A DNA stretch of 64,000 bases from NCBI RefSeq assembly GCF_028750675.1, contig NZ_JAQQPZ010000001.1, forward strand, positions 596,083-660,082. Direction: 5' to 3'. Every line of letters begins with the position of its first letter. Position 1 is the first letter of the stretch. This document shows positions 26,934-38,722 of the stretch, in pieces. The position numbers and the translations under genes are program-made. The notes below the pieces were generated by a model. The model was not told where the DNA came from and ran no database searches. It worked only from the letters and a program-made list of their open reading frames with translations. This DNA comes from Shewanella metallivivens. Its GTDB lineage: Bacteria > Pseudomonadota > Gammaproteobacteria > Enterobacterales > Shewanellaceae.

Positions 26934-28955
26934 GTGTCAGAGTCTGTTTTTACCTTAGAGTCCAAATTTGAACCTGCGGGCGATCAGCCCACTGCAATTA
27001 ACCAACTCGTAGAAGGTTTACAGTCTGGTATTGCCAGCCAAACTCTACTTGGGGTAACCGGTTCAGGTAAAACTTACACCATAGCCAACGTGATTAAACA
27101 AATGGGGCGACCAACCATTATTATGGCCCCCAATAAAACCCTTGCTGCCCAACTTTATGGCGAGATGAAAGAGTTCTTTCCTCACAATGCGGTAGAATAC
27201 TTTGTTTCTTATTATGATTATTATCAACCTGAAGCTTATGTGCCTGCATCTAATACCTTTATTGAAAAAGACGCATCTGTTAATGCCCATATAGAACAAA
27301 TGCGATTGTCTGCGACAAAAGCACTGTTAGAGCGCAAAGACGTGGTATTGATTGCTTCAGTGTCGGCTATTTATGGTCTTGGTGATCCTGATTCTTATAT
27401 GAAAATGCTGTTGCATCTACGTCAAGGCGACTTTATGGGGCAGCGTGACATACTTATTCGTTTAAGTGAGTTGCAATATACCCGTAATGATATTGAACTG
27501 CAGCGTGGAACTTACCGTGTGCGAGGCGAGGTGATTGATATATTCCCGGCGGAATCTGAGCGAGAAGCCATTCGGATTGAATTATTTGATGATGAAATTG
27601 AACGCTTAAGTGAATTTGATCCACTCACAGGCCATATCAATAAACGCATTGCACGCACTACAATTTATCCTAAAACCCACTATGTTACTCCTAGAGAAAA
27701 AATCTTAGCTGCAACAGAAGAGATTAAAGAAGAGTTGCGTGAGCGTCGGCAATTTTTACTCGACAACAATAAGTTAATCGAAGCACAACGGATCACTGAA
27801 CGCGTTCAATACGATGTAGAAATGATGGTTGAGTTAGGCTATTGCTCTGGTATTGAAAACTATTCACGGTATTTGTCGGGGCGCAGCACCGGTGAGGGGC
27901 CGCCAACACTGCTCGATTACCTACCCGCTGATGGTTTATTGATTATTGATGAATCCCATGTCACTGTGCCGCAAATTGGTGCGATGTATAAAGGTGATCG
28001 CAGTCGAAAAATGAACTTAGTCGAGTATGGATTCCGCTTACCGTCAGCATTAGACAATCGGCCATTAATGTTCGAAGAATTTGAGCGCTTAATGCCGCAA
28101 ACTATTTTTGTGTCGGCCACTCCAAGCCAGTATGAACTAGATAAAAGTGACGGCGAAGTCGCTGAACAGGTTGTGCGTCCAACTGGGCTGCTTGATCCTG
28201 TACTAGAAGTGCGTCCTGTGGCGATTCAAGTTGATGATTTACTTTCTGAAATCGGTAAAAGGGTTGCGGTAAATGAGCGGGTATTAGTCACCACGTTAAC
28301 CAAACGTATGTCAGAAGACTTAACGGAATATCTGGATGAGCATGGCGTTAAAGTGCGCTACTTACATTCAGATATTGATACTGTTGAACGGGTTGAGATT
28401 ATTCGTGACTTACGTTTAGGCCATTTTGATGTATTGGTTGGGATTAACTTACTCCGTGAAGGTCTCGATATGCCTGAAGTTTCCTTGGTCTGTATTCTTG
28501 ATGCAGACAAAGAAGGATTTTTACGGTCAGAGCGTTCACTTATTCAGACCATGGGCCGCGCTGCACGAAATGTTAATGGTAAAGTGATTTTGTATGCAGA
28601 CAGGATCACAAACTCAATGGCCAAAGCCATGGGTGAAACTGAACGTAGACGTGAAAAACAACATCAACATAATCTGGCCAATGGCATTATCCCTCGCGGT
28701 GTGGTTAAAAGTATTACCGATGTGATGGATGTAGGCGAAGCAAAACAAGCTAAAGGTCAGCGTAGTCAATCTGGGCAGTTTGCTAAAGTTGCAGATAACC
28801 GAGCAACTTATGCCAGTGTTGCAGATTTAAGTCATCAAATCGATGCACTTGAAAAACAAATGCATGAGCATGCGAAAAACCTTGAGTTTGAACAAGCAGC
28901 AGCGCTGCGTGATGAAGTGAAACATCTCCGTGAACAAATTATCTTAAACAGTTAG
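26934..28955 (+). CDS. uvrB: Excinuclease ABC subunit B
   Basis: UvrB is the damage-verifying helicase-like core of nucleotide excision repair, loaded by UvrA and partnered by UvrC. Walker A is GVTGSGKT. The beta-hairpin region ([12 protein letters not shown]), helicase motifs ([29 protein letters not shown]) and a C-terminal UVR motif ([18 protein letters not shown]) are all present. GTG at 26934 gives 673 aa, equal to E. coli, with AAGGG ending nine nt upstream. The in-frame ATG at 26925 would abut that AAGGG and is less likely. Confidence 0.97.
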   Translation: MSESVFTLESKFEPAGDQPTAINQLVEGLQSGIASQTLLGVTGSGKTYTIANVIKQMGRPTIIMAPNKTLAAQLYGEMKEFFPHNAVEYFVSYYDYYQPEAYVPASNTFIEKDASVNAHIEQMRLSATKALLERKDVVLIASVSAIYGLGDPDSYMKMLLHLRQGDFMGQRDILIRLSELQYTRNDIELQRGTYRVRGEVIDIFPAESEREAIRIELFDDEIERLSEFDPLTGHINKRIARTTIYPKTHYVTPREKILAATEEIKEELRERRQFLLDNNKLIEAQRITERVQYDVEMMVELGYCSGIENYSRYLSGRSTGEGPPTLLDYLPADGLLIIDESHVTVPQIGAMYKGDRSRKMNLVEYGFRLPSALDNRPLMFEEFERLMPQTIFVSATPSQYELDKSDGEVAEQVVRPTGLLDPVLEVRPVAIQVDDLLSEIGKRVAVNERVLVTTLTKRMSEDLTEYLDEHGVKVRYLHSDIDTVERVEIIRDLRLGHFDVLVGINLLREGLDMPEVSLVCILDADKEGFLRSERSLIQTMGRAARNVNGKVILYADRITNSMAKAMGETERRREKQHQHNLANGIIPRGVVKSITDVMDVGEAKQAKGQRSQSGQFAKVADNRATYASVADLSHQIDALEKQMHEHAKNLEFEQAAALRDEVKHLREQIILNS

Positions 28956-29043
28956 ATTTATGAAAGCATGACGACTAGCGCTGCCTTAATCAAAAAAACG
29001 CTGGTCGCATTCTGAGAATACCAATGTGAACGTGAGCCAATAA

Positions 29044-29066
29044 AAAACGCGCCTAAGGCGCGTTTT
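29044..29066. terminator. Bidirectional terminator between uvrB and asnS
   Basis: AAAACGCGCC-TAA-GGCGCGTTTT forms a perfect 10-bp stem with A/T runs on both sides. It lies between the convergent uvrB and asnS. Confidence 0.9.
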
Positions 29067-29094
29067 AATGAATACACAAGGATATAAAAGTGTA

Positions 29095-30495
29095 TTAGAA
29101 GTTTGCTGAACGGGGTGCACGTGGAAACGGAATCACATCACGGATGTTGTTCACGCCTGTGACGTAAGACACTAAACGCTCGAAACCTAAACCAAAACCT
29201 GAGTGAGGCACTGTGCCATAACGACGTAGGTCACGGTACCACCAGTAATCTTCTTGGCTTAAGTTCATTTCAGCTAAACGAGCATCTAACACGTCTAAAC
29301 GTTCTTCACGCTGCGCACCACCAATGATTTCACCGATGCCGGGTGCTAAAACGTCCATTGCTGCAACCGTTTTACCGTCATCGTTTAAACGCATATAGAA
29401 AGCTTTAATGTCTTTCGGGTAGTTTTTAACAACAACCGGCGCTTTAAAGTGTTCTTCTGCTAAATAACGCTCATGTTCAGACTGTAAATCGATACCCCAT
29501 TCAACGGGGAATTCAAAAGTCTTGCCACAGTTTTTGAGGATTTCAACTGCGTCAGTATAATCAACCTGGGCAAAGTCGCTACTAACAAACGATTGCAAAC
29601 GTTCTACGACAGTTTTATCAACACGTTCGTTAAAGAAGTTCAAATCGTCCATGCGCTCTTCAAGCACGGCATTAAAGGCAAACTTAAGCATTTTCTCAGC
29701 TAGCTCAGCTGCATCATCTAATGTAGCGAATGCCACTTCAGGTTCAACCATCCAGAACTCAGCAAGGTGACGAGTGGTGTTTGAGTTTTCTGCGCGGAAC
29801 GTTGGGCCAAAGGTATATACTTTAGACAATGCACAAGCATAGGTTTCAGCGTTTAACTGGCCAGAGACTGTTAAGAATGATTCTTTACCAAAAAAGTCTT
29901 TGTCGTAATCCACTTTACCTGCGTCAGTACGTGGCAAGTTTTCCATGTCTAATGTTGATACTCGGAACATTTCACCTGCACCTTCACAGTCAGACGCGGT
30001 GATCAATGGGGTCGACACCCAAATGAAACCTTCTTGATGATAGAAACGGTGAATCGCTTGTGACAAACAGTTACGTACGCGCGCAACAGCACCAATAATG
30101 TTGGTACGTGGACGTAAGTGGGCCAGTTCACGCAAATGCTCAATAGAGTGGCGCTTCGCTGCCATTGGGTATGTATCAGGGTCATCAACAAAACCAGTGA
30201 CAACCACTTCACTGACTTGCAGCTCAAATGCTTGTCCAGCACCTGGAGAAGCCACGACTTCACCGCTCATGACAACTGAGCAGCCAGCAGTCAATTTCAA
30301 TACATCGTCATTGTAATTGGCTAGGCTATTTGGCACGACACCTTGGATTGGATCGAAACAAGAACCGTCATAAACGGCCAAGAACGAAATACCAGCTTTA
30401 GAATCACGACGAGTTCTAACCCAGCCACGAACAGTGACTTGCGAACCGATGGCGTGTTCACCTTTAAATACAGAAGCGACAGATGTAATGCTCAT
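29095..30495 (-). CDS. asnS: Asparaginyl-tRNA synthetase
   Basis: Class II synthetase charging tRNA-Asn, the same tRNA whose five genes lie 3.5 kb away. The 466 aa equal the E. coli length. N-terminal OB-fold ([16 protein letters not shown]), motif 2 ([20 protein letters not shown]) and motif 3 ([16 protein letters not shown]), ending in [10 protein letters not shown]. Direct asparagine charging is therefore available and the Asp-tRNA(Asn) amidation route is not needed. Confidence 0.98.
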   Translation of the reverse strand: MSITSVASVFKGEHAIGSQVTVRGWVRTRRDSKAGISFLAVYDGSCFDPIQGVVPNSLANYNDDVLKLTAGCSVVMSGEVVASPGAGQAFELQVSEVVVTGFVDDPDTYPMAAKRHSIEHLRELAHLRPRTNIIGAVARVRNCLSQAIHRFYHQEGFIWVSTPLITASDCEGAGEMFRVSTLDMENLPRTDAGKVDYDKDFFGKESFLTVSGQLNAETYACALSKVYTFGPTFRAENSNTTRHLAEFWMVEPEVAFATLDDAAELAEKMLKFAFNAVLEERMDDLNFFNERVDKTVVERLQSFVSSDFAQVDYTDAVEILKNCGKTFEFPVEWGIDLQSEHERYLAEEHFKAPVVVKNYPKDIKAFYMRLNDDGKTVAAMDVLAPGIGEIIGGAQREERLDVLDARLAEMNLSQEDYWWYRDLRRYGTVPHSGFGLGFERLVSYVTGVNNIRDVIPFPRAPRSANF

Positions 30496-30794
30496 TGTTG
30501 CTTAATTCTCCAACGTATCGAATTATGAATATAAATTTGGGGTTTATCTTACCTTGCTGGTGGCTTTTCTCAAGCTGAAAACGCTTTTCTATTGCGATTA
30601 TTGTGTTACTTTTAAATAAGTCGGTTAAATATTTGGCAAATGAGTGAGTTAAGCAAAGCTAATTCGCTTAATCTGTCGATATTAATGACGCAAGTCATTC
30701 AATATTGAGTACTCACAGTACCATTAATCAATAAAGCGGTTACATACTGCTTTTTCGTCTGCACAAATTAGCAGTATTAAGCAAGGAACAGGGC

Positions 30795-31130
30795 ATGTCT
30801 CGATTAGGCGTTTTACAGGTCATATTAACCGTGTTGTCACTGTTAGGCTGGAGTTTAGCCATTTATGCATTGATTATTTACGGAGAGGCTAGGCCAGATC
30901 GCGCAGTGGGTTACTTTTTAAGTAAAGGAGTGTCTGTGCGGTTGTATTGGGATCCGGACTTAACCATTAAACTAGAATATTTGATTTGGTGCTGTGCAGC
31001 AGTGAGTTTTTTAAATTTACTGGTAAATTTTTATGCTAAAACCACCACCAAAATTGGTTTCTGGGTCAACATTCCTCTGTTGCTAGTGGTGTCATTATCC
31101 GCAGGGTTGTATATCCGCTATGTAGTGTGA
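30795..31130 (+). CDS. Small integral membrane protein of unknown function (111 aa)
   Basis: Three hydrophobic helices are visible: about 7-29 (ILTVLSLLGWSLAIYALIIY), 58-80 (LIWCCAAVSFLNLLVNFY) and 88-110. The polar loop between helices 1 and 2 carries EARPDRAVGYF and a YWDPDL motif. An AAGGA ribosome-binding site precedes the ATG. I do not recognise a characterised family. It is convergent with the Nudix gene (14 nt apart) and divergent from asnS. Confidence 0.8.
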   Translation: MSRLGVLQVILTVLSLLGWSLAIYALIIYGEARPDRAVGYFLSKGVSVRLYWDPDLTIKLEYLIWCCAAVSFLNLLVNFYAKTTTKIGFWVNIPLLLVVSLSAGLYIRYVV

Positions 31131-31144
31131 TGTTCGTTATGCCG

Positions 31145-31720
31145 TTATTCGTAAGTCACATGACGGCATAATAAATCAATAATGGCGGCAGTCACTCCCC
31201 ATATAAATCGGTCTTCAAATGGCATGAAATGTACCCGGTATCGTTTACCATGGCGATAATGAAACACTTGATGCCGGTTGCCTTTTTCAATAAAAAAACT
31301 CAATGGTACGGTAAAACAATCTGCAACTTCTCCGGGATCAATCATTAAATCAAAAGGTTGTTTAATTAGACCCACCACAGGGGTGATTTCAAAGCCTGTA
31401 AAGGTCTTGTGCGCCGGGAATATACCTAACACATCCACATTGTGTGCTAATAAGCCAATTTCTTCATTGGCTTCTCTTAACGCTGTGTGGATCAAATTAA
31501 CATCTGCGGGTTCTACTTTTCCGCCGGGGAAACTGATTTGCCCTGGGTGATGACGTAAATGAAGTGCTCGCTGGGTTAATATCAATTGCAACTGTTGATC
31601 GATTTCAATAATCGGGATTAACACGGCAGCCTGACGGCCTAAATACGAGGTCGGTGCAGACACAATTGCTGCATTGAGCTGATGTAAATTATAGCGTATT
31701 TTAAATTCGTGTTTGTTCAA
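31145..31720 (-). CDS. nudL: Nudix hydrolase, CoA pyrophosphatase type (NudL/YeaB-like)
   Basis: The 191-aa protein carries the CoA-pyrophosphatase signature LRHHPGQISFPGGK directly before a Nudix box (GGKVEPADVNLIHTALREAN, then EEIGL). The C-terminal FIWGVTAAIIDLL also matches the NudL family, which hydrolyses CoA and its derivatives to 3',5'-ADP and phosphopantetheine. The metal-binding REANEE is intact. Physiological role is uncertain in all species. Confidence 0.9.
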   Translation of the reverse strand: MNKHEFKIRYNLHQLNAAIVSAPTSYLGRQAAVLIPIIEIDQQLQLILTQRALHLRHHPGQISFPGGKVEPADVNLIHTALREANEEIGLLAHNVDVLGIFPAHKTFTGFEITPVVGLIKQPFDLMIDPGEVADCFTVPLSFFIEKGNRHQVFHYRHGKRYRVHFMPFEDRFIWGVTAAIIDLLCRHVTYE

Positions 31721-32141
31721 AAGGCGACTCTTTACCCGTGAAACGACTAGATTGAATTATCATAACAGGGCCCAGTTAACTGACAAAGCCTAATCCGTTT
31801 GTGTAGGGCATTAAAAAGTCAATTAACTGTTCAGTAACCCGTTGGTATTATGCATAAAACGAGCCCAGTTTTGACTGCGCTATTTTCTCGCAATACAACT
31901 GTTTTGATGAGTAATTATTGCACTATCTTTGTTTGTTATGCGCTGTTATAGTGCAAGAGGATAGTCTAAAACGTATGTTTTAAATAGCTTTTATATTGAT
32001 TTGTTACACGTTTAACTTAATGATTTATAATGACTTATTCTTGTCATTTTTCTGCCATTAATTTGTCGCTATATTGTTACGATTAACTGGCATGGTAACT
32101 GCTGGAATTAATGAAGTTAATAATCGCGAGGGAAGACAAAT
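31721..32141. other. Promoter region of the glycogen operon (421 bp)
   Basis: No gene seen. It must contain the malQ-glg promoter. One candidate is TTGACT (31871-31876), 17 bp, then TACAAC (31894-31899), about 245 bp before malQ. AT-rich sequence continues to the start. No CRP or MalT site is recognisable. Confidence 0.4.
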
Positions 32142-34331
32142 ATGGGACTGGAGAAGTTGCTGTATTTGCAAGGCGTTGGAGCAGAGTTTATCGATTGTGT
32201 CGGTAAACTGGTTCACATACCTGCTAGGGATAGGCAGGGAATATTAACCACGATGTTATTACCCACATCGTTCAATCAACATCAATGTGATCCGTCTGAA
32301 TATCCCCATTTACTGAACGAACATAAAATAGCTCAACGTATTGAGCAGTTAGATGTCGATCCTTGGTTGATGCCATTACATCGTTTTCAATGGTGTGAAA
32401 TCGATAAACCACATATTGATGTGCAATTACCCGACAATTATCCTTATGCATTTAAAGCCACCATCTATGGTGAAGGTATAGACACATTAACGGTGACCAC
32501 ACACTGCCAAGATTGTGAGGTCGTCGGTGAGTATTATTATGGTGGGCAGCGTTATTGTCAGTATCGTGTCGTGTTAGACAAACCCAATTTACACTTAGGC
32601 TATCATCATATTAGTTTAGCGTTTATTGGCGACAGCACCCGAGTGAACACCTTATACGGTCAAATTATGCTGGCGCCATCTACGGCATATCAAGGACGTC
32701 TTGCAACCCATTCTCAATCTCAAAAGCAACCTTGGGGTTTAAATGCGCAATTATATGCAATGCGCAGCGATGAACAATGGGGAATGGGCGATTTTGGTAA
32801 CCTCGCTGAACTGATTGATTATGCCGCCCACGCAGGAGCCGATTTTATTCTACTTAATCCTCTGCACGCGTTAGACATTAGCCAACCCCAAAATCCCAGT
32901 CCATATAGCCCTACCGATCGCCGGCGTTTAAATCCTTTGTATATTCAAATTGAAGCAGTTTATGAATACAAAGCGGTGCAAAAAGAGCTCACCACTCAAC
33001 AGTGGCAACAAAAGAAGCAAGCGTTAAATCAAGCGCAATTAATTAATTACGAAGAAGTGCAGTTGCTTAAATATGCAGCATTTGAGAAATTGTATCAAAT
33101 ATTTTGTCAGCAACATATAAAGAATGAAACCACCAGATACCATGCTTATTTACATTTTGTTGAACAGGATAAAACTGCATTAATGCAGTTCGCTCACAAA
33201 GAGATTGAGTTAGGTTCAAAATATTTCACTCAAGAAGTTGGCTTTTATTTGTACTTGCAGTTTATTGCAAGTGAACAATTAGAGGCATGTCAACTTAACG
33301 CAAAACAATCTGGTTTGAGCATTGGCCTAATACGGGATTTAGCCGTTGGTGCGGTGAGTCATGGTGCCGAGGTCAGTGCCAATTTAGCGTTGTTTTGTGA
33401 TAACGCCAGTATTGGCGCACCGCCTGATCCTTTTGCGGAGCAAGGACAAAACTGGGGGTTAACCCCATTTGACCCTGTAAAGTTAAAACAACATGATTTT
33501 ACTCACTTTATCCAATTGGTCCGCAGTAATATGCAACATTGCGGCGCATTACGGATTGATCATGTCATGGGGTTGTTACGTTTATGGTGGTGGCCACTTA
33601 ATCGCGATTTAGGCGAAGGCAGTTATGTGTATTACCCCGTCGAAACGTTATTAGCCATAGTGTGTCTTGAAAGCCAGCGTGCCCGTTGTGTGGTCATTGG
33701 TGAAGATCTTGGTATTGTGCCGCCAGAAATTGTATCTCGTTTAGCGCAAGCTGGCGTGTTCTCTAATGAGCTGTTTTACTTTTGCAAAGATTACGATCGC
33801 TTTAAATCGCCTAAAGAATATAAACATAAAAGTTTAATGATGTTGGCTAATCACGATGTGCCCACCATTAAAGCGTGGTGGACAGGTGATGATCTTAAAT
33901 TACGCCGACAGCTGCAGTTAATCGATAACGACGAACGATTACGACAAGTTTTGCATACTCGTCAGCTAGAAAAACAACAGTTAATTCATTTATTAGTCGA
34001 GCAGGGGGCAATTACACCTCTCGCTGATGAAGATATTGATCAAATTGATTTTGAGGTCTTATTACTGGCGTGGATATCGGTTGCAGCTAAAGGCAATGCA
34101 CAACTGTTCAGTGTGCAATTAAGTGACTTAGTCGCAGATAAGCACGGCGTCAATATTCCGGGTACATGGAAAGAGTTTCCAAATTGGCAACGTCGTTTGC
34201 CAATGAGTATTCAACAAATGTCACAAAGCGAAAAAGTACAGCAAAGGTTGAATGCGATTAATCAAGCAAGACAAGTTAGCAGCCATCAATTTACTGCCAA
34301 TATGTCTTCATCAAGTAACTTAGAACAATAA
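32142..34331 (+). CDS. malQ: 4-alpha-glucanotransferase (amylomaltase)
   Basis: GH77 disproportionating enzyme that transfers maltosyl and longer glucan segments, recycling short oligosaccharides released by debranching. The 729 aa (694 in E. coli) include an N-terminal beta-rich domain and the catalytic barrel with [23 protein letters not shown] (nucleophile Asp), [13 protein letters not shown] (acid Glu) and [13 protein letters not shown] (third acid Asp). It is the first gene of the operon, 13 nt before glgB, so maltodextrin and glycogen metabolism are likely co-regulated. Confidence 0.95.
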   Translation: MGLEKLLYLQGVGAEFIDCVGKLVHIPARDRQGILTTMLLPTSFNQHQCDPSEYPHLLNEHKIAQRIEQLDVDPWLMPLHRFQWCEIDKPHIDVQLPDNYPYAFKATIYGEGIDTLTVTTHCQDCEVVGEYYYGGQRYCQYRVVLDKPNLHLGYHHISLAFIGDSTRVNTLYGQIMLAPSTAYQGRLATHSQSQKQPWGLNAQLYAMRSDEQWGMGDFGNLAELIDYAAHAGADFILLNPLHALDISQPQNPSPYSPTDRRRLNPLYIQIEAVYEYKAVQKELTTQQWQQKKQALNQAQLINYEEVQLLKYAAFEKLYQIFCQQHIKNETTRYHAYLHFVEQDKTALMQFAHKEIELGSKYFTQEVGFYLYLQFIASEQLEACQLNAKQSGLSIGLIRDLAVGAVSHGAEVSANLALFCDNASIGAPPDPFAEQGQNWGLTPFDPVKLKQHDFTHFIQLVRSNMQHCGALRIDHVMGLLRLWWWPLNRDLGEGSYVYYPVETLLAIVCLESQRARCVVIGEDLGIVPPEIVSRLAQAGVFSNELFYFCKDYDRFKSPKEYKHKSLMMLANHDVPTIKAWWTGDDLKLRRQLQLIDNDERLRQVLHTRQLEKQQLIHLLVEQGAITPLADEDIDQIDFEVLLLAWISVAAKGNAQLFSVQLSDLVADKHGVNIPGTWKEFPNWQRRLPMSIQQMSQSEKVQQRLNAINQARQVSSHQFTANMSSSSNLEQ

Positions 34332-34344
34332 TGGATCATTGTAT

Positions 34345-36570
34345 ATGACTGTAGCGACTGCATATTTTCATCAAGGTAGCGATATCGCTTTACTAAAAGG
34401 TGAATACACAGATGTGTTTTCATTGCTTGGCATGCACAGTAGTAATGACGGCAAAGGATTAATTGTGCGTTGTTTTATACCCGGTGCGTTATCGGTTGAT
34501 GTCATTAGTCTTAAAGATGGCCGTAAAGTGGCGAGTCTTGAACAACTTGATGACCAAGGATTGTTTGCTGGCAAAATGGGCCGTAGAGTTAAGCCATTTG
34601 CTTATCAATTACGGGTGCAATTTCCACTTTGTGAACAGCTCATCAATGATCCCTATCAATTCGACAGTGTATTAAATCCACAAGATGTTTACTTATTCGG
34701 TGAAGGCAGCCAGTTACAGGCATACCGTTTTCAAGGAGCTAACTGGCGAGAACATCATGGTGTCAAAGGTGTGCATTTTTGTGTTTGGGCGCCGAATGCA
34801 AAAAAAGTCTCATTAATTGGTGATTTTAATGCGTGGGATCAAAAACGTCATATCCTTCGTTTTCATCCAGCAAGCGGTTTGTGGGATATTTTTATCGTTG
34901 AAGTGGAAGCGGAACAACATTACAAATTTGCGATTACCGATGAGTATGGTCATGTGGTTGTGAAATCAGATCCCTATGCCGTGTCGATGCAACCCTCACC
35001 TCATAACGCCTCTAAAATTCCTTCACCAGCATTATATCAATGGCAAGACGAACAATGGCTTAACGACCGTAGTCAACGCCATAGTCATAATCAGCCAATG
35101 TCGATTTATGAGGTGCATCTAGCATCTTGGCGTAGAACTGGCGACGAAGGGCAAGATTACACTGATTATTCTCAGTTAATTAACGAATTAGTGCCCTACG
35201 TAAAAGAAATGGGGTTTACTCATTTACAATTGATGCCAATTAGCGAGTTTCCCTTTGATGGTTCATGGGGGTATCAACCCGTTGGTCTTTATGCGCCAAC
35301 TTACCGGTTTGGTGAGGCTAACGGCTTAAAAGCCTTTATTGATGCTTGTCATCAACAAGATATTGCCGTGTTACTTGACTGGGTACCGGCGCATTTCCCT
35401 CGCGATCCACATGGCTTAGTAAGATTTGATGGCAGTTGTTTGTACGAGCATCAAGACCCGCGGAAAGGTGAGCACCCTGATTGGGATACCTTAATTTATA
35501 ATTATGGGCGAGCCGAAGTGCGGAGCTTTTTATACAGTAATGCCCATTATTGGCTTGATGAATTCCATTTTGATGGTCTGCGCTTAGATGCCGTTTCGTC
35601 GATGTTATACCTTGATTACAGTCGTAATGCTGACCAGTGGATCCCTAATGAATTTGGCGGCCGTGAAAACCTGCAAGCCATTCAATTTTTACAAGAGTTG
35701 AATGCCCGTATGTACCAGTGTTTTCCGGGCATTAACATGATTGCTGAAGAATCCACCGCATGGCCAGGTGTAACCCAAGCAACAGACCAAAATGGGTTAG
35801 GCTTTGGGTTTAAGTGGAACATGGGCTGGATGAATGACACATTACGTTATATCAGCTGCGATCCGCTTTATCGTCGTTACCATCATGGTGAGCTGACATT
35901 TAGTTTGGTATATGCCTTTACTGAACAATTCATTTTATCGTTAAGTCACGATGAAGTGGTGCATGGCAAAGGGTCTTTACTACACAAAATTCCGGGTGAT
36001 GATTGGCAAAAATTTGCCACATTACGTGCTTATTATGGCTTTATGTGGTCACACCCAGGTAAAAAATTGTTGTTTATGGGCAATGAGTTTGCTCAACGCA
36101 ATGAATGGAATCATAACCAAAGCTTGGATTGGCATTTACTCGACTACGCCCCTCATCAAGGTATGCAAGATTGGGTACGAGACCTTAATCAGCTTTACCA
36201 ACAAACACCCGCTTTATACGAATGTGATCATCAAAGTGATGGGTTTGCTTGGTTTGATTGCAATAATGCTGACAACAACATTCTGGTTTACTGCCGTTAC
36301 GCTAAAGACAAACAACAACACGCGATAATTGTAGTCAATATGTCACCACAAGTGCATCACGGATTCCGCATTGGGCTGCCAGGATCAGGCCAATATACCG
36401 AAGCACTCAACAGCGATCACCGCTATTACGGTGGCAGTCATGTGATTAATGAAGGTCCATTTGAAACTCAAACCACGCAATGGCAGGGCATGGATAACAG
36501 TATCGTGATTACTGTTCCCCCTCTAGGTTGTACTATTTTTGTGCCAGAAGCACCCGAAACCGCTGAGTAA
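34345..36570 (+). CDS. glgB: 1,4-alpha-glucan branching enzyme
   Basis: GH13 enzyme introducing alpha-1,6 branches into glycogen. I chose ATG 34345 (741 aa); a TTG lies six nt upstream. Domains: N-terminal beta module, CBM48 ([20 protein letters not shown]), catalytic barrel with nucleophile Asp415 in [10 protein letters not shown], acid Glu468 in [11 protein letters not shown] and the third acid Asp in [13 protein letters not shown], and a C-terminal beta domain. E. coli GlgB has Asp405 and Glu458, a constant offset of ten. Confidence 0.97.
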   Translation: MTVATAYFHQGSDIALLKGEYTDVFSLLGMHSSNDGKGLIVRCFIPGALSVDVISLKDGRKVASLEQLDDQGLFAGKMGRRVKPFAYQLRVQFPLCEQLINDPYQFDSVLNPQDVYLFGEGSQLQAYRFQGANWREHHGVKGVHFCVWAPNAKKVSLIGDFNAWDQKRHILRFHPASGLWDIFIVEVEAEQHYKFAITDEYGHVVVKSDPYAVSMQPSPHNASKIPSPALYQWQDEQWLNDRSQRHSHNQPMSIYEVHLASWRRTGDEGQDYTDYSQLINELVPYVKEMGFTHLQLMPISEFPFDGSWGYQPVGLYAPTYRFGEANGLKAFIDACHQQDIAVLLDWVPAHFPRDPHGLVRFDGSCLYEHQDPRKGEHPDWDTLIYNYGRAEVRSFLYSNAHYWLDEFHFDGLRLDAVSSMLYLDYSRNADQWIPNEFGGRENLQAIQFLQELNARMYQCFPGINMIAEESTAWPGVTQATDQNGLGFGFKWNMGWMNDTLRYISCDPLYRRYHHGELTFSLVYAFTEQFILSLSHDEVVHGKGSLLHKIPGDDWQKFATLRAYYGFMWSHPGKKLLFMGNEFAQRNEWNHNQSLDWHLLDYAPHQGMQDWVRDLNQLYQQTPALYECDHQSDGFAWFDCNNADNNILVYCRYAKDKQQHAIIVVNMSPQVHHGFRIGLPGSGQYTEALNSDHRYYGGSHVINEGPFETQTTQWQGMDNSIVITVPPLGCTIFVPEAPETAE

Positions 36571-36619
36571 TATTGGCGTTGGTGAGTCATTTAGGCTTAT
36601 TTACATGTAGGAATTCATT

Positions 36620-38719
36620 ATGGATATGACCAGTGGTTACCCTTATCCTTTAGGGGCAACAATTGATGACAATGGCGTTAATTTTTCGTTGTTTTCAGCC
36701 CACGCCACTAAAGTGGTGTTATGTCTATTTGACCCAAGCGGACAAGTTGAAGTGGCACAATATATAATGCGAGACTGTACCCGCCAAATTTGGCATTGCC
36801 ATCTTGCCGGTGCCAAAGCTGGCTTGTTATATGGTTATCGCGTGTTTGGTCCATATCAACCAGCGTTAGGGCACCGATTTAATCACCATAAGTTACTACT
36901 CGACCCTTACGCAAAAAAACTGCTGGGTGAGGTTATCCAACATCCGGCATTGTATGGCTATGATGTTGATGACCGGACAGAAGATCTATCATTTGATACC
37001 CAAGACAGCGCGGCATATATGCCAAAATGCCAAGTCATTGATCACGATTTTGTCAATGATATTCCAATTACGCCATTACAGACTCCACTATACAAAAGTG
37101 TGCTATTTGAAACCCATGTAAAAGGATTTACTAAGCAGCACCCATTAGTCGAAACCGCAAAACAAGGTACTTTTGCAGGGCTTGCGAGTCATGCTGTTAT
37201 TGATTATTTGCAAGAACTTGGCGTTACGGGCGTTGAATTGCTCCCTGTGCACGGCTTTTTTGATGAACCTTTTTTAACAGACAAAGGCCTTAATAATTAC
37301 TGGGGTTATAACAGCATCGCCTTTATGGCGCCACACAGCGGTTACTTAGCCAATAAAAACGGTGATATTGCCGAATTTAGACAAATGGTCTCTCGTCTTC
37401 ATCAAGCCGGGATCGAAGTGATACTCGATGTGGTATTTAACCATACCGCAGAAGGAAACCACCTTGGTCCCACCTACAGTTTTCGTGGTATAGACAACGC
37501 CAGTTACTATCGTTTATTGCCCAATGATAAGCGTTTTAATATTAACGACACAGGCTGTGGCAACACCTTTAATTTAAATCATCCCCAAGTGCTCATGTTA
37601 GTCATGGACTCATTACGTTACTGGGTTGAAGTGATGGGGGTTGATGGTTTTCGTTTCGACTTAGCCAGTTGTCTTGGCCGGGAAGTCTATGGTTTTGATC
37701 CTGGCAGTGGTTTTTTTGATGCCATTACCCAAGACCCCGTGTTATGCAAAGTGAAACTGATAGCCGAGCCGTGGGATATTGGCCCTGGCGGTTATCAATT
37801 AGGTAACTATCCAGTAGCGTTTAGTGAGTGGAATGACCGATACCGTGATGCTATGCGCCGATTTTGGCGCGGTGACAGTGGTATGCTCCCTGAGTTTGCC
37901 AAACGTTTTCATGGCTCAAGTGATTTTTTTGAGCACAATGGCCGTGGTCCTTCAGCCAGTATCAATTTTATTACCAGTCATGATGGCTTTACCTTACATG
38001 ATTTAGTGAGTTATCAGCAACGACATAACTTAGCTAACGGCGAAGAAAATCGCGACGGACACCAAGAAAATTGCAGTGATAATTATGGTGTAGAAGGCGA
38101 AACAAATGACGCAGAAATCAACGCCATTCGTGATCGTCAGAAACGTAATTTACTCACTTGTTTATTGTTATCCCAGGGAGTACCAATGCTGCTTGCAGGT
38201 GATGAGTCGGGCCAAAGTCAACAAGGAAACAATAATGCTTATTGTCAGGACAACCCAATAGGCTGGTTTGATTGGGATGTGATTGATTGGTCATTGGTGA
38301 GTTACACATCGCAATTAATCAACTTACGCAAACGCTTTCCTATGTTATGCCATCAGGCGTTTATTCATAAACCTGAAGCGCTCTTTGACAACGGCTTAGC
38401 TTGGTTTAATCGCCAAGGTGAAGTGATGACTAAATCTCACTGGTGCGAACATCATACTCGCACACTCAGTGTCATTATTACTGGTAATTTAGGCCATGCT
38501 GATATCGGCGCAGGGCCTGAAAGCACTGAAGCATTATTGTTACTCATCAATGTAGATTATCAATCCCATACATTCACCTTACCGCAACTCGCTCACCTTA
38601 AGCATTGGCACTGTTTAATACACACCCAATCCTCTGAGCCAGCCGTTGATAACAATCAACAAGTGAAGCTAATCGATCGCAGTTTAATGTTATTTCATAC
38701 CGAATTTACCAAGGAGTGA
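36620..38719 (+). CDS. glgX: Glycogen debranching enzyme (isoamylase type)
   Basis: GH13 enzyme that hydrolyses alpha-1,6 branches, preferring short stubs left by glycogen phosphorylase. The 699 aa contain an N-terminal CBM48 (VNFSLFSAHATKVVLCLFD), ILDVVFNHTAEGN, nucleophile region DGFRFDLASCLGRE, acid region LIAEPWDIGPGGYQLG and INFITSHDGFTLHDLVSY. AGGA lies before the ATG. It ends 3 nt before glgP, so debranching and phosphorolysis are tightly co-expressed. Confidence 0.96.
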   Translation: MDMTSGYPYPLGATIDDNGVNFSLFSAHATKVVLCLFDPSGQVEVAQYIMRDCTRQIWHCHLAGAKAGLLYGYRVFGPYQPALGHRFNHHKLLLDPYAKKLLGEVIQHPALYGYDVDDRTEDLSFDTQDSAAYMPKCQVIDHDFVNDIPITPLQTPLYKSVLFETHVKGFTKQHPLVETAKQGTFAGLASHAVIDYLQELGVTGVELLPVHGFFDEPFLTDKGLNNYWGYNSIAFMAPHSGYLANKNGDIAEFRQMVSRLHQAGIEVILDVVFNHTAEGNHLGPTYSFRGIDNASYYRLLPNDKRFNINDTGCGNTFNLNHPQVLMLVMDSLRYWVEVMGVDGFRFDLASCLGREVYGFDPGSGFFDAITQDPVLCKVKLIAEPWDIGPGGYQLGNYPVAFSEWNDRYRDAMRRFWRGDSGMLPEFAKRFHGSSDFFEHNGRGPSASINFITSHDGFTLHDLVSYQQRHNLANGEENRDGHQENCSDNYGVEGETNDAEINAIRDRQKRNLLTCLLLSQGVPMLLAGDESGQSQQGNNNAYCQDNPIGWFDWDVIDWSLVSYTSQLINLRKRFPMLCHQAFIHKPEALFDNGLAWFNRQGEVMTKSHWCEHHTRTLSVIITGNLGHADIGAGPESTEALLLLINVDYQSHTFTLPQLAHLKHWHCLIHTQSSEPAVDNNQQVKLIDRSLMLFHTEFTKE

Positions 38720-38722
38720 TGG